From CAYRFQ01 sp964423615 (GTDB taxonomy: Bacteria > Planctomycetota > Planctomycetia > Gemmatales > Gemmataceae), in NCBI GenBank assembly GCA_964423615.1, contig CAYRFQ010000004.1, positions 1 to 64,000 of the forward strand: a DNA stretch of 64,000 bases, written 5' to 3'. The notes below the pieces were generated by a model. That model was not told where the DNA came from, did not search any database, and saw only the letters and a list, made by a program, of their open reading frames with translations. Position 1 is the stretch's first letter. Every line of letters starts with the position of its first letter. This document shows, piece after piece, positions 7,900 to 17,349 of this stretch. The position numbers and the translations under genes were made by a program.

Positions 7900-8925
7900 A
7901 TGCAAACTCTTCCGATGGCCTCGATTGTTCGTCTACATATGTCACTGAACGTCACAAATCTCGATCGGTCGGTGACGTTCTATCGCATCCTCTTTGGGAC
8001 CGAGCCTGCCAAGCATCACCCCGACTACGCGAAGTTCGAACTTGAAGAACCGCCCCTCGTTCTTTCGCTCGAACCAACGGCGAAGTTTGGGCACGGAACA
8101 CTGAACCATCTCGGTTTCCGAATGCCCGATTCGGAGTCGTTGGTCAACATGCAAGAGCGTTTGGAGCGAGCTGGGATCCGTTCGCAACGAGAAGAAGGAG
8201 TAGAATGTTGTTACGCCAAACAGACGAAGTTCTGGGTCACGGATCCGGACAATTCGCTCTGGGAAATCTACACGTTTGAGGGAGACCTGGAACACCGTGG
8301 TCCCGGTCAGTCGATCGAAAGCATGCTGTCCGAAGGACCGATAAACGAAATGCCAGTTCCAATCGTTTGGGAACACCGAATGAGCGATCCCATTCCCGAC
8401 GCAATCGACCACAACGACAACTCGGTCGACGAAGTCGTTTTACGCGGGACATTCAACTTGCCGCTAGAAGACGCCACGAAGCAATTGTTAATCCGGGAAG
8501 CCTTCCGGGTCTTGCGTCCTGGCGGAAAGGTCTTCGTCCATGTGTTAACGGCAGAACGGCCGCTCACGAAACTGCCACAATTACCAGGTCCGGCGTCGGT
8601 CGTTCAGCATACTCCTTTGGAATCTGACCCGCCTATGCTACTGGCTGCGGAAGGTTTCGTGAGTGTGGAAATGGCCAAGTTTGACGCAAAACCGTGTTTC
8701 ACGAGTGAGGGAGTAGGACTGCGAGAACTCCAACTGATTGGATACAAGCCGAAAGGCGATACTGTGGAGAAGCGAAGTGTATTGTACAAAGGGCCGTTTT
8801 CTCGGATCGTTGATGACTTCGGTAATGTCTATCCTCGTGGTCGTAGAGTTTCGGTTTCACGAGCCGCCTCGGAGACCTTGAAGGTTGGCCCCTTCGCCAG
8901 CCAAGTCGTGCTATTTGGAGAGTAA
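7900..8925 (+). CDS. arsI: ArsI/CadI-type C-As lyase domain fused to a half methyltransferase-like domain
   Basis: The start at ATG 7900 is preceded by GGAG (spacing 7); an in-frame GTG at 7849 is less likely. Residues 9-135 form a vicinal-oxygen-chelate (glyoxalase) domain with His13, His70 and Glu122 as Fe(II) ligands and a vicinal pair Cys103-Cys104 in ECCYAKQTKFWVTDPD, the signature of ArsI/CadI proteins. ArsI cleaves the C-As bond of trivalent methyl- and aryl-arsenicals with O2. Residues about 150-341 are an unusual extension: SVDEVVLRGTFNLPLE and FRVLRPGGKVFVHVL look like the later half of a class I SAM methyltransferase, but a glycine-rich SAM motif I is missing. Then follow CFTSEGVGLRELQLIGYKP and a small C-terminal block. 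The extension may bind rather than methylate. Known ArsI proteins are about 120-160 residues. Confidence 0.85.
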   Translation: MQTLPMASIVRLHMSLNVTNLDRSVTFYRILFGTEPAKHHPDYAKFELEEPPLVLSLEPTAKFGHGTLNHLGFRMPDSESLVNMQERLERAGIRSQREEGVECCYAKQTKFWVTDPDNSLWEIYTFEGDLEHRGPGQSIESMLSEGPINEMPVPIVWEHRMSDPIPDAIDHNDNSVDEVVLRGTFNLPLEDATKQLLIREAFRVLRPGGKVFVHVLTAERPLTKLPQLPGPASVVQHTPLESDPPMLLAAEGFVSVEMAKFDAKPCFTSEGVGLRELQLIGYKPKGDTVEKRSVLYKGPFSRIVDDFGNVYPRGRRVSVSRAASETLKVGPFASQVVLFGE

Positions 8926-9441
8926 TGTCCTTTCGGAGAGACGACTGTCGTGCCTGCTTTGATTGGCAACGCATGTAAGAGTTTCGGTTGTGTTGGTTGA
9001 AACCTGAATCGTAGGTGGACGGAACAACAAGAGCCGTATTGAACTCGCGACGTTCCACCAAGAACCAGAAGTGTTTCGTGCGCGAGTTATTTATCCGGGA
9101 GCCCCCGTCCGCGAAGGTTCTTTGTCTCTTGTCCTGAGCGAACGCTTCAGGCTCCAACAGAAAAAAGAATTCGACCGGACAATTTAATTGCCTCCGAACA
9201 GACCAAGTGTGGGCCTAGCTTCCGGGTTGCTGAAAACGACTGTTTTACGCAACCGCCATCTGCCCCTCCAGATCTAAGAAACCACGGGCTTCTGGAGTTG
9301 TCTGAACCAGTTGCCCGAAACAAAGTTGCCAGAACTCGTTTCTCGTCATGATCCAAGAAATTGGCCTGCCAGGAAAGCAAGTCCGAAAAATCCCATGAGT
9401 CGACATGGTGGTGTTCTCGGATTTAGCTTTATAGTACGCGG
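8926..9441. other. Intergenic stretch without a recognised gene
   Basis: About 500 bases between arsI and the third 105-bp element. An open frame on the minus strand continues from the DUF1552 remnant through the element to about 9245, but its sequence after the element has no similarity I recognise and is probably read-through. Confidence 0.35.
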
Positions 9442-9546
9442 GATTACCTCGGCAACGTTCTTCTTCACATAAAATACCCCTCAGAGGGGCAGAATCACTC
9501 GTTTCGCAATTGTTGCACGTCAGAAATAATCTTGCCGAGCTAATAC
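9442..9546. mobile_element. 105-bp miniature inverted-repeat element, copy 3 (diverged)
   Basis: The outer ends GATTACCTCGGCAACGTT and AATCTTGCCGAGCTAATA are complementary with mismatches, and the length is exactly 105 bp. The internal blocks CAATTGTTGCACGT and AAAATACCCCTC match the other copies. It sits just after the end of the DUF1552 homology and supplies a false C-terminal extension to that remnant frame. Confidence 0.7.
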
Positions 9547-10405
9547 CATTCGCTGAGGATGCCATCCGCCAAACACGGGTGAGGCTCTCTACCTCATCAG
9601 TTGTCGGATGGGGGCCTACTTGAGCCAATCTCCGGCGTGTCATCTCCAGATTGAGATCGCCATAATGTTCAATCGGGTTGCCATAAGCGTTGAGCAGTGT
9701 GGTGTACCAGTTACTCAGTGTCTTGTGACCTTCCGTGGCATGGAACGGCAGTCGAATGTAACGACCGGCAATATCCAATCGCGAATTATTGCCCGACATG
9801 ATGACCATTGGAGCTTCCGTATCTGGCCCGTGATGCCCGGCACCTGTTTCAGGCATATAGATGATCGTTGTGTTGTCGAACATCGTTGCTTTACCTTCCG
9901 GGACCGCTTTCAGCCGTGTGACAATCCGATTGACTTGAGCCATGTGACTCGTCTTTATCCAATCGCGAACTCTGTTTCCTCCATCCATCTGATGTCCCAC
10001 CTGGTGAATCGAATGCGGCTCGTATTACCTGTAAGCGTTGTAATGGGGGTTGAGAGATCGTCGATAGTGTAGGTGACAACATTTGTGAGGCCCGTGATCA
10101 AAGCCGAGATCAAGACCTCGGTAAATGCTTCCTGCTTTTCAACGATACTGGCATTAAGACCCCCGTTCTTATGAATACGGTTAATCGTCGGCAGATTTTC
10201 GGAGATAACGTCTGCCAGGGCCGCCACTTGTTCATTTCGAGCTCGTGTTGCCTGGATGGAAGCGACATGGCTGCAGATTTTCGTCCGTTCGATGCCATCA
10301 AGTCCCTTCAACCTTCGGCCTTCTTGTTCGCGCCAATAATCCAGGAGGACATTGTCCGATTCAACAGCGCTCGAGTTCGTGACCGACCGGAACAGCTCGT
10401 TGTAA
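9547..10405 (-). pseudogene. DUF1552 secreted protein, truncated and frameshifted remnant
   Basis: Reading leftward from the edge of an IS element, the peptide YNELFRSVTNSSAVESDNVLLDYW runs into a frame change near 10310 (KGLDGIERTKICSHVASIQATRARNEQ), and another near 9980 (GNRVRDWIKTSHMAQVNRIVTRL). The rest, including MFDNTTIIYMPETGAGHHGPDTEAPMVIMSG and LSNWYTTLLNAYG, is the C-terminal half of DUF1552. The N-terminal half is missing: the IS5-like element begins where homology stops, and nothing beyond it looks like DUF1552. Family members are Tat-exported planctomycete proteins of unknown role that are usually encoded beside PSD1-type cytochromes. The frame changes are real in this sequence, so the gene is almost certainly dead. 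Confidence 0.75.
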
Positions 10406-11289
10406 GAAACTCTCCCATAAGTTTGTTCAAGCCGCCATGCGATAGTGAAACTCCGCCTCCCCAGCTTTGGTTTGGAGTCGGTTGAGCATCATCTGGATCA
10501 TGCTGATTTTGATGAACGCTTCGCAGGAGCAGGTGGTCTTCTCCCGGTCCACCGTCAAACGGCGACACGTGCCTAGCCAAACGAACGTCCGCTCGACCCC
10601 CCAGCGAATGGGCAGTTGCACCCAACCCGTTTCTCCCTCACGGCGGCGAATCACGACCACCACGTAGTCGGCGTGCTCCTCGACCCATTCGTACAGGGCA
10701 TAATTGTAGTACTTGCTGTCGGCGAACATTCTCTTGACCTTGCTCATCGGTTGCGTCTGCAGTCGAGCGAACAATTCCAGGACCGCTCGGGCATCATCCA
10801 CGTTGGTCCCAGTGACCAGCACTGCCAGCAGCAAACCCATGCTATCGACGACGATATGGCGTTTGCGTCCATCGACATTCTTGGCATTATCCCGACCCCG
10901 ATACTCGCCCCGGAGGTTGTATCGACGGACTGGCTATCGACACTGGCAGTGGTTCGTGGATGACCAGGTTTCTCTTGGGTCCGACCTTTCGTGCGAAGCC
11001 TGTCGTGGATGGTCTCGAACGTGCCGTGGTGGCGCCACTCGTCGAAGTACCGCCAGACGGTACTCTTGGGTGGGAAGTTTTTGGGCAGATAACGTCACTG
11101 ACAACCCGTCTTGGAAATAGAAAAGATGGCATTGACAACATCACGCAGATTGGTCGCGCGTGGCCGTCCGCCGAGATAGACCGGCAAATGCGGCTCGGTC
11201 AAAGCCCATTGCCCATCGGTCACGTCACCAGGGTAGATTCGTGTTCGTATACCCCATTCTACGCAGTTGAACCCTTATGGGACAGTCTC
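10406..11289 (-). mobile_element. IS5-family insertion sequence, decayed
   Basis: The element is bounded by imperfect inverted repeats: GAAACTCTCCCATAAG at 10406 and, on the other strand, GAGACTGTCCCATAAG starting at 11289. The length of about 884 bp and the transposase in it suit the shorter IS5 subgroups. No clear target duplication flanks it. It replaced the N-terminal half of the DUF1552 gene. Confidence 0.7.
10427..11223 (-). pseudogene. IS5-family transposase, frameshifted
   Basis: The C-terminal piece (10427-10840) is intact and shows the DDE transposase pattern: MGLLLAVLVTGTNVDDA, FADSKYYNYALYEW, RRREGETGWVQLPIRWGVERTFVWLGTCRRLTVDRE and a final MMLNRL. The N-terminal piece starts near a GTG at 11223 (TDGQWALTEPHLPVYLGGRP, typical of IS5/IS1031-like enzymes) but needs changes of frame around 11090 and again near 10900 to join the rest. 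Such a break could be a programmed frameshift in some IS5 groups, but two separate changes argue for decay. Confidence 0.75.
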
Positions 11290-11948
11290 GAAGAAAACTA
11301 GGCCAAGAGTTAAGCGAGGATATCGGTCCACCTTTTGGGGTCCATTGTTGGGTTTCTCCAAGTTGATGCGAGAAACCGAACACCATCGCCAGTAACCTAA
11401 ACTACTGATTTATCCACTGCGATAATAGTATACAAGTTCAGAAAAGCACACTAATCTCCAAGTCGTATTGATCATTTTGGTTCACTTGTTTGTCGGAGCA
11501 GAGAGTCCCCGAGACGCTGGACAATTCGAATTCACACGAATGAAAACCCTTCCACAGAGGTTGATTTTCGATTTGTTAAATCGCAATCAGGTCAAACAAT
11601 TTAGATACTCTCCGTCAAACCTTACGAAACTTTCCGTAAAGATAAAGTCGTTGATGCGGAAGAGTTTACATCCTAGATGCTCGTGAAGTCACGAAACGGG
11701 ACGAATTGCAAGGTATACGATCCAACGCAGGGAACACTTCTCTGTGAGAGATTTCACTCGGTTCCAAATTCCACACGATCGAATGGCTAATGGATAAAGG
11801 AAGAATCACGATGATGGCCACCACAACATTTCCGTACACGATTCAGAATGGATCATTGCTACATGCTTCGTATAATTAGAACCAATTAAAGCTGGATTGG
11901 TTGGAGAGCACCAATTCACCGACTTATGAATTCAAAACGGAGCAGGTG
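11290..11948. other. Long untranslated spacer before the ThuA operon
   Basis: About 660 bases without a supportable gene. A TATAAT hexamer occurs at 11871-11876, about 70 bases before the ThuA start, but no convincing -35 box stands 16-18 bases upstream. No DUF1552 homology was seen here. Confidence 0.35.
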
Positions 11949-12980
11949 ATGATTCGCATCGGTGCCTTCTTACTTCCATTCCTGTTGGCAGCATCGGGAA
12001 CGTTCGCCGCTGCGGCGCATCCTGTCCCCGAAAGCGAGCTTTGGCTGACGTACCGTGGAGCCAAAGGTCCCGGTTCTGGGAAGCACATTGTCCTGATCGC
12101 TGCCGATCAAGAGTATCGCAGCGAACAAGCACTCCCGATGTTGGCCCGTATTCTCTCGAAACGACATGGCTTCGATTGCACGGTCCTCTTCGCCGTGAAT
12201 GGCAAAGGCGAAGTTGATCCGACGATGAAGATTCGTTGGCAAGATAAGACCGTTGTTCACAACATTCCCGGTCTGCAGCATCTAAAGAAAGCCGACCTGG
12301 TGATCCTGTTCAGTCGACTGATCACACTTCCTGACAAGCAAATCAAACACATTATCGACTATCTCGAGTCGGGTAAGCCGATCATCGGGATACGAACTGC
12401 CAATCACGGATTCTTGCACAACTTCCCGTATCGTATCAAAGGGAAAAAAGTTCGTTTCGGAGAGGACGTGCTCGGTGGTAGTTTTCGCAGCCACCACGGC
12501 GGATGGCATCGCGAGGCGACGCGTGGTATTATCGTCGAAAAGTCGAAGGAACACCCGATTCTCAAGGGTGTGAAAGACATCTGGGGACCTTCGGATGTTT
12601 ATCGCACTTACCCCAAGGGGAAAAGCCTACCTGCGGATTGTCAAGCTCTGGTTCTTGGTCAACCGCTTCAAGGCAGGAAGCGCGAGGACGAGCCGAACAA
12701 GAAAAAGGAAGCGCTTCCAATCGCTTGGACCACAACTTGGACCGGCAGCACCAATCAAACGGCTCGCGTGTTTCATGTGACCATGGGTAGTGCCAGGGAC
12801 TACCAGAGTCCGGGTTTACGCCGTCTTACGATCAACGCAGCCTACTGGTGTCTACGGATGGAGAAACAGATTTGCCCAACGAGTAGCGTGGACTATGTTG
12901 GCGAATACAAGCCGTTGGCAAGCGGATTCAATTACAAGAAGTTGAAAGTCATTCCTCGGAAACCTGCCACATATCGTTAA
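11949..12980 (+). CDS. Secreted ThuA-like domain protein
   Basis: The start at ATG 11949 follows GGAGCAGGTG and yields a signal peptide (MIRIGAFLLPFLLAASGTFAAA). The 343-residue protein has the ThuA-like, glutamine-amidotransferase-like fold seen in planctomycete and verrucomicrobial secreted proteins: HIVLIAADQEYRSEQALPMLARIL, KADLVILFSRLITLP, GKPIIGIRTANHGF, GGSFRSHHGGWH and ARVFHVTMGSARDYQSPGLRRLTINAAYWCL. ThuA proteins are linked to trehalose/disaccharide and polysaccharide use, but their activity is not settled. The next two genes follow at gaps of 70 and 8 bases in the same direction, so the three are probably one operon acting in the periplasm. Confidence 0.88.
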   Translation: MIRIGAFLLPFLLAASGTFAAAAHPVPESELWLTYRGAKGPGSGKHIVLIAADQEYRSEQALPMLARILSKRHGFDCTVLFAVNGKGEVDPTMKIRWQDKTVVHNIPGLQHLKKADLVILFSRLITLPDKQIKHIIDYLESGKPIIGIRTANHGFLHNFPYRIKGKKVRFGEDVLGGSFRSHHGGWHREATRGIIVEKSKEHPILKGVKDIWGPSDVYRTYPKGKSLPADCQALVLGQPLQGRKREDEPNKKKEALPIAWTTTWTGSTNQTARVFHVTMGSARDYQSPGLRRLTINAAYWCLRMEKQICPTSSVDYVGEYKPLASGFNYKKLKVIPRKPATYR

Positions 12981-13050
12981 AGTAACTGTTCTAACCCTGA
13001 CCTCTTGAGTTGCCCGAAGGCAGTCCGTAGCCGCAACGGAGAAAGACCGA

Positions 13051-15804
13051 ATGAGATTTGTACTTGTGTTGTTGCTCTTCCTGTTCTCCGGCAGCGCTAC
13101 GGAGGTTTTTGGGCAAAAGCTCTCTGATCGATTGAAGTCCGAGGATCTGAAAGCGTTGGCCAAGGCTGCTCGAATAAGTGGCGACGCCGTTCGCGGGACT
13201 GTCCTGTTCAACCAAAAGAATCTGGCGTGCACTCAGTGCCATCTCGCCAACTCGGGTACGTTGCTCGGACCAGATCTTACGAGGATCGGGAAAGAAACTC
13301 CCGACGTTTACCTCGTCGAATCACTCTTGTATCCGTCGAAAGTGATCAAAAAAGGATTCGAGACCGTCACGGTTCTCACAAAAGCTGGGAAGATCTCCAC
13401 CGGACGCGTGATTCAATCCACGCCGAAGAAACTGGTCCTGCGTTTGAATTCGAACCCGGCCGAGCGTCTGACGCTTGCGAGGGGCGATATCGAAAAACTT
13501 GTCACCCTCAAGAAGTCCGCGATGCCCGCTGATTTGACCGATAAGCTGAACAACCGCCAAGAGTTCCTCGACCTTGTGAAATATTTAATGACCGTCGCAG
13601 CAGCCGGTCCGAGTGAACACAAGCAGAAGGAGATTGCCGGAGGAGTCATCAGTCTGGACCTCCAAGGACTCGTCCTCATGGACCATCTGAACTGCGCGGC
13701 GTGCCATGATGACGGTCGTGAGACAGCCCAGATGACACATAGACACGCTCCGAATCTGGCGTGGAGCGGAAGATGGGTCAACCCAGACTACTTGCAACGA
13801 TTCATCAGTCAACCATCGAAAGTCAAACCACATACTACGATGCCCGACATGATGGCTGGTGAGTCGAAACGATCGCGTGACAAGATCGCACGCGAGATCA
13901 CTCACTATCTTGTTTCTCTCGGTGGCAAGACAATGAAGCCCCAGGCCCCTGACCGCGTCGCTGCCCGACGCGGGCGCGAATTGTTTCATTCCGTCGGCTG
14001 CGTCGCCTGCCATGCCCCACGAGACGATAAGGGAAATGAACTTGCCTCAGTTAAGACTCCGGCTCTCGGGAGGTTGGAGAAGAAATTCAATGTCGAGGGT
14101 TTAACCTCGCTGTTGGAGAATCCGCACGCCGCCAGACCGTCCGGCAGAATGCCCTCAATGAAGTTGTCTCACTGGGAAGCTCTCGATATCGCTCATTACC
14201 TACTTGAGAAATCTCCCGACCCACCAGCCAAAGCTTTCAAATTGGATCGCACTCTGGCACAAAAAGGAAAGGTCCATTTTCAGCGGTTCGATTGTGCGAA
14301 GTGTCACGAATCGAATATTCCCGTGAGAGTGTCCAAAGTACCAACGCTCTCCCATGTGCGTACTGACCGTGGATGTCTGTCTGACAAGATCGGTAAATGG
14401 CCTCGCTATCAACTCGACAAATCGGAGATTCAAGCCATTCGCCTGGCGATTGCACGCAAGCACAAAAAACTCAACGACGAAGATCGAATTGGCGTGACCA
14501 TGACACGGCTGAATTGCGTTGCCTGTCATAATCGAGGCGAGCTCGGAGGAGTCCCTCCAGATCAGGAGGAATATTTCCAGACAACCGACGAGAATCTTGG
14601 CCGACAGGGTCGGATCCCACCAAGCCTTACGAACGTGGGAGCAAAGTTGAAGCGTCAATGGCTCCGGGATGTTCTTGTCAGTGGAAAAGCGATTCGACCG
14701 TACATGAAAACGCGAATGCCTCAATATGGGGCTTCGCACGTGGGACACCTGGTAAATCTCTTCCAGCGAGTCGACCAACTCCCGAAGGTTACACCTCCAA
14801 AATTCTCCGACGACAGGAAGTTGCGGCTGACCGGACTGGAATTGGTCGGTGACCGGGGATTGAACTGCATCGCCTGTCACACCTACCGCCTCAAACGCTC
14901 GGCAACCATGCCCGCACTCGATTTGACGCAAATGGGTGAGCGTCTTCAACAAGACTGGTTCTATCACTACATGCGAGATCCTCAGCGGTTCAGTCCGAAT
15001 ACCGTCATGCCGTCGTTCTGGCCGGGTGGCAAGGCCGTTCGCAAGAACATTCTGGGCGGGAATACCGAGCTGCAGATCGCTGCAATCTGGCGTTATTTGC
15101 AAGATGGGCGACAGGCCGGAACACCGCGTGGCCTGATCCGAAAACCTTTGGAGATCGTCGTAAGGGACGAAGCCGTCATGTTGCGCCGGCAATATCGAGG
15201 CATCGGAAAACGAGGGATAGGTGTTGGGTATCCGAACCGTGTCAACATTGCATTCGATTCCGAGCAGATGCGCCTGGCAATGATCTGGAAAGGGAAATTT
15301 GTGGACCCTGGCAGTGTCTGGAGAGGACAGGGATCGGGAAGTGTCCGGCCTCTTGGAACCGACCTGCTGAACTTTGCACGCGGCCCCGAAGTTGACGATG
15401 CGAACAATCCCTGGCGCGTCGACGACGGACGACCACCCCTTCACCGCTTCAAGGGGTATTCCCTTGATGCGAAGCAAAGACCGATTTTTAGATACCAGTT
15501 CGATGGTATAGATGTCGAAGACTATTTCGTTGATGTCAAAGAGAAGTCAGGTGCGACGATCCTTCGCCGTACGTTGACGTTACGCTCTACACAAGGACGA
15601 AAAAACGTTGTGTTCCGAGCCGCCGTCAACAAGAAAATAGTCTCGGAAGGTCGCGGCACATTTCGTGTTGGTGATAAACTGCGCATTCGTGTGCATGGGG
15701 ACCGGAAAGCACAGATTGAAAAGGCGGCCGACGGTAGGGTTTTGCGAATTCCATTCGATGTCGCGCCGGGAAAATCACGACTCACCTTGGACTATGTTTG
15801 GTAG
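13051..15804 (+). CDS. Secreted multihaem c-type cytochrome (six CxxCH)
   Basis: This 917-residue protein begins with a signal peptide (MRFVLVLLLFLFSGSATEVFG) behind GGAG. It contains six CxxCH haem sites: CTQCH (Cys60-His64), CAACH, CVACH, CAKCH, CVACH and CIACH. The first domain matches the Haem-binding cytochrome module fused to many planctomycete dehydrogenases (GDAVRGTVLFNQKNLACTQCH, then LGPDLTRIGKETPDVYLVESLLYPSKVI). Later domains are shorter cytochrome-c units with methionine candidates (TTMPDMM, GRMPSMK, TRMPQYG, NTVMPSFW). The last 230 residues carry no haem motif. It probably takes electrons from the propeller protein encoded immediately downstream. Confidence 0.9.
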   Translation: MRFVLVLLLFLFSGSATEVFGQKLSDRLKSEDLKALAKAARISGDAVRGTVLFNQKNLACTQCHLANSGTLLGPDLTRIGKETPDVYLVESLLYPSKVIKKGFETVTVLTKAGKISTGRVIQSTPKKLVLRLNSNPAERLTLARGDIEKLVTLKKSAMPADLTDKLNNRQEFLDLVKYLMTVAAAGPSEHKQKEIAGGVISLDLQGLVLMDHLNCAACHDDGRETAQMTHRHAPNLAWSGRWVNPDYLQRFISQPSKVKPHTTMPDMMAGESKRSRDKIAREITHYLVSLGGKTMKPQAPDRVAARRGRELFHSVGCVACHAPRDDKGNELASVKTPALGRLEKKFNVEGLTSLLENPHAARPSGRMPSMKLSHWEALDIAHYLLEKSPDPPAKAFKLDRTLAQKGKVHFQRFDCAKCHESNIPVRVSKVPTLSHVRTDRGCLSDKIGKWPRYQLDKSEIQAIRLAIARKHKKLNDEDRIGVTMTRLNCVACHNRGELGGVPPDQEEYFQTTDENLGRQGRIPPSLTNVGAKLKRQWLRDVLVSGKAIRPYMKTRMPQYGASHVGHLVNLFQRVDQLPKVTPPKFSDDRKLRLTGLELVGDRGLNCIACHTYRLKRSATMPALDLTQMGERLQQDWFYHYMRDPQRFSPNTVMPSFWPGGKAVRKNILGGNTELQIAAIWRYLQDGRQAGTPRGLIRKPLEIVVRDEAVMLRRQYRGIGKRGIGVGYPNRVNIAFDSEQMRLAMIWKGKFVDPGSVWRGQGSGSVRPLGTDLLNFARGPEVDDANNPWRVDDGRPPLHRFKGYSLDAKQRPIFRYQFDGIDVEDYFVDVKEKSGATILRRTLTLRSTQGRKNVVFRAAVNKKIVSEGRGTFRVGDKLRIRVHGDRKAQIEKAADGRVLRIPFDVAPGKSRLTLDYVW

Positions 15805-15812
15805 GAATGAAC

Positions 15813-17324
15813 ATGCCGTTGCAAATGACCTCCGTTCTGACTGCTGCCTTGTTGATTCTGTTTGCAATCGCCAGTCTCGCCTATGCCGAACCACTCGGAG
15901 AGTATTGGGGAACGGCCGAAGAGGAAGCGAAGTACTACAAGATTGTTGAAGTGCCGATCCCAAAGGGAATGGCTCTGGAAGCGGGGAGCTTTGAGATTTT
16001 GCCTGACAACCGTTTGGCAATCGGTACGCGCCGAGGCGACATCTACTTCGTGGACGGGGCGTTTGCCCCCAATCCACGGCCCCGCTACCGACGATTCGCG
16101 AGCGGGCTCGATGAGATATTTGGTATCGGTTACAGAAAAGGCGCCTTTTACGTCACACAGCAGTCGGAGGTTACTCGGATCACCGATACCAACGAAGACG
16201 GGCGGGCAGATCAGTTCGAAACGCTGAGCAATAAATGGGGTTTTCGTCACTACCACGAGTTTGCGTTCGGCTCCAAGCCGGATAAAGACGGAAACGTCTG
16301 GGTCGTGCTGTGCCTGTCAAAGTCCTATCACTCGCTGGCTCCATTCCGTGGCTGGTGTGTGAAGGTCACACCAAAGGGGAAGACGATTCCAATCTGCAGC
16401 GGAATTCGCAGCCCTTGCGGGATCGGTACCAACGAGCACGGCGTGATGTTCTATGCAGAGAGCCAGGGACCGTGGAATGGTTCTTGCTCGCTGAAAGTCC
16501 TCAAGCCGGGAGGATTCATGGGGCACCCGGCGAGTTTCAACTGGTACAAGCTCGCCAAGAATATGGGACCAGTGCCGATCGAGCCAAACACGAACTCACG
16601 TATGCTCATCGAACGGAAACGAATCAAGCAACTGGTTCCGCCCGCAGTCGTGTTTCCCTATAAGAAGATGGGGCGATCGATTTCAGGATTTCGAGTCGAC
16701 CGGACCGGTGGTAAATTTGGTCCCTTCCAGAACCAAATCTTCATCGGCGACTTCAGCCTCAGTGTCGTAATGCGAGCGACAACCGAAAAAGTAAATGGGG
16801 TCTGGCAAGGTGCGTGTTACCCGTTCCGCGAGGGTCTGGCGACGGGACTCCTAGCCTGCGAGTTCACTCCACAGGGTGACCTGATCATCGGCGGCACGAA
16901 TCGTGGATGGCCTGTCCGTGGCCCGCGAGCCTACGCATTACAACGACTCGACTGGACCGGAAAGGTGCCCTTCGAGATCAAGGAAATCAAAGCCCAGCCC
17001 GATGGTTTTCTACTTTCTTTCACGAAGCCCGTAAATCGCTCCATCGCAACGATGCCTGGTACATTCACCCTCGGCACATTCACGCATATCTATCGACGCG
17101 GCTATGGAAGTCCCGAAGTCGACCAGACCACTCCGAAAGTCGTCAAATCCGTCGTCTCCCGCGATGGTCTGCAAGTTCGATTGAAAATCAAAGGCTTGGT
17201 CCTGGGGCATGTCCATACTTTTGACCTGCAACCAATGCGCGGGGCCAAAGGTGAGAAACTTGTGCACGTCAATGCTTACTACACGCTGAATGAAATTCCG
17301 AAGGCGAGTGTTAAGGTTCCCTAG
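15813..17324 (+). CDS. Secreted beta-propeller protein, PQQ-dependent sugar dehydrogenase-like
   Basis: ATG 15813 is preferred because AGGA stands 6 bases upstream; ATG 15807 follows the same AGGA directly. A signal peptide (MPLQMTSVLTAALLILFAIASLAYA) is followed by about 480 residues of six-bladed propeller sequence: FEILPDNRLAIGTRRGDIYFVDG, GIGYRKGAFYVTQQSEVTRITDTNEDGRADQFETL, GIRSPCGIGTNEHGVMFYAESQG and GDLIIGGTNRGWP. These resemble glucose/sorbosone dehydrogenase-like proteins common in planctomycetes, which may use PQQ. Cofactor residues could not be confirmed. With the ThuA-like protein and multihaem cytochrome it forms a plausible periplasmic sugar-oxidation unit. Confidence 0.87.
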   Translation: MPLQMTSVLTAALLILFAIASLAYAEPLGEYWGTAEEEAKYYKIVEVPIPKGMALEAGSFEILPDNRLAIGTRRGDIYFVDGAFAPNPRPRYRRFASGLDEIFGIGYRKGAFYVTQQSEVTRITDTNEDGRADQFETLSNKWGFRHYHEFAFGSKPDKDGNVWVVLCLSKSYHSLAPFRGWCVKVTPKGKTIPICSGIRSPCGIGTNEHGVMFYAESQGPWNGSCSLKVLKPGGFMGHPASFNWYKLAKNMGPVPIEPNTNSRMLIERKRIKQLVPPAVVFPYKKMGRSISGFRVDRTGGKFGPFQNQIFIGDFSLSVVMRATTEKVNGVWQGACYPFREGLATGLLACEFTPQGDLIIGGTNRGWPVRGPRAYALQRLDWTGKVPFEIKEIKAQPDGFLLSFTKPVNRSIATMPGTFTLGTFTHIYRRGYGSPEVDQTTPKVVKSVVSRDGLQVRLKIKGLVLGHVHTFDLQPMRGAKGEKLVHVNAYYTLNEIPKASVKVP

Positions 17325-17349
17325 ATAGCGATTGCCTCACCTTCAATTC

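Noticed and set aside
11871..11876. TATAAT as a promoter for the ThuA operon
   Set aside because: No -35 hexamer at a proper distance, and AT-rich DNA makes the hexamer likely by chance.
14200..15477. 425-codon open frame on the minus strand
   Set aside because: It is antisense to the multihaem cytochrome; no domain or start signal.
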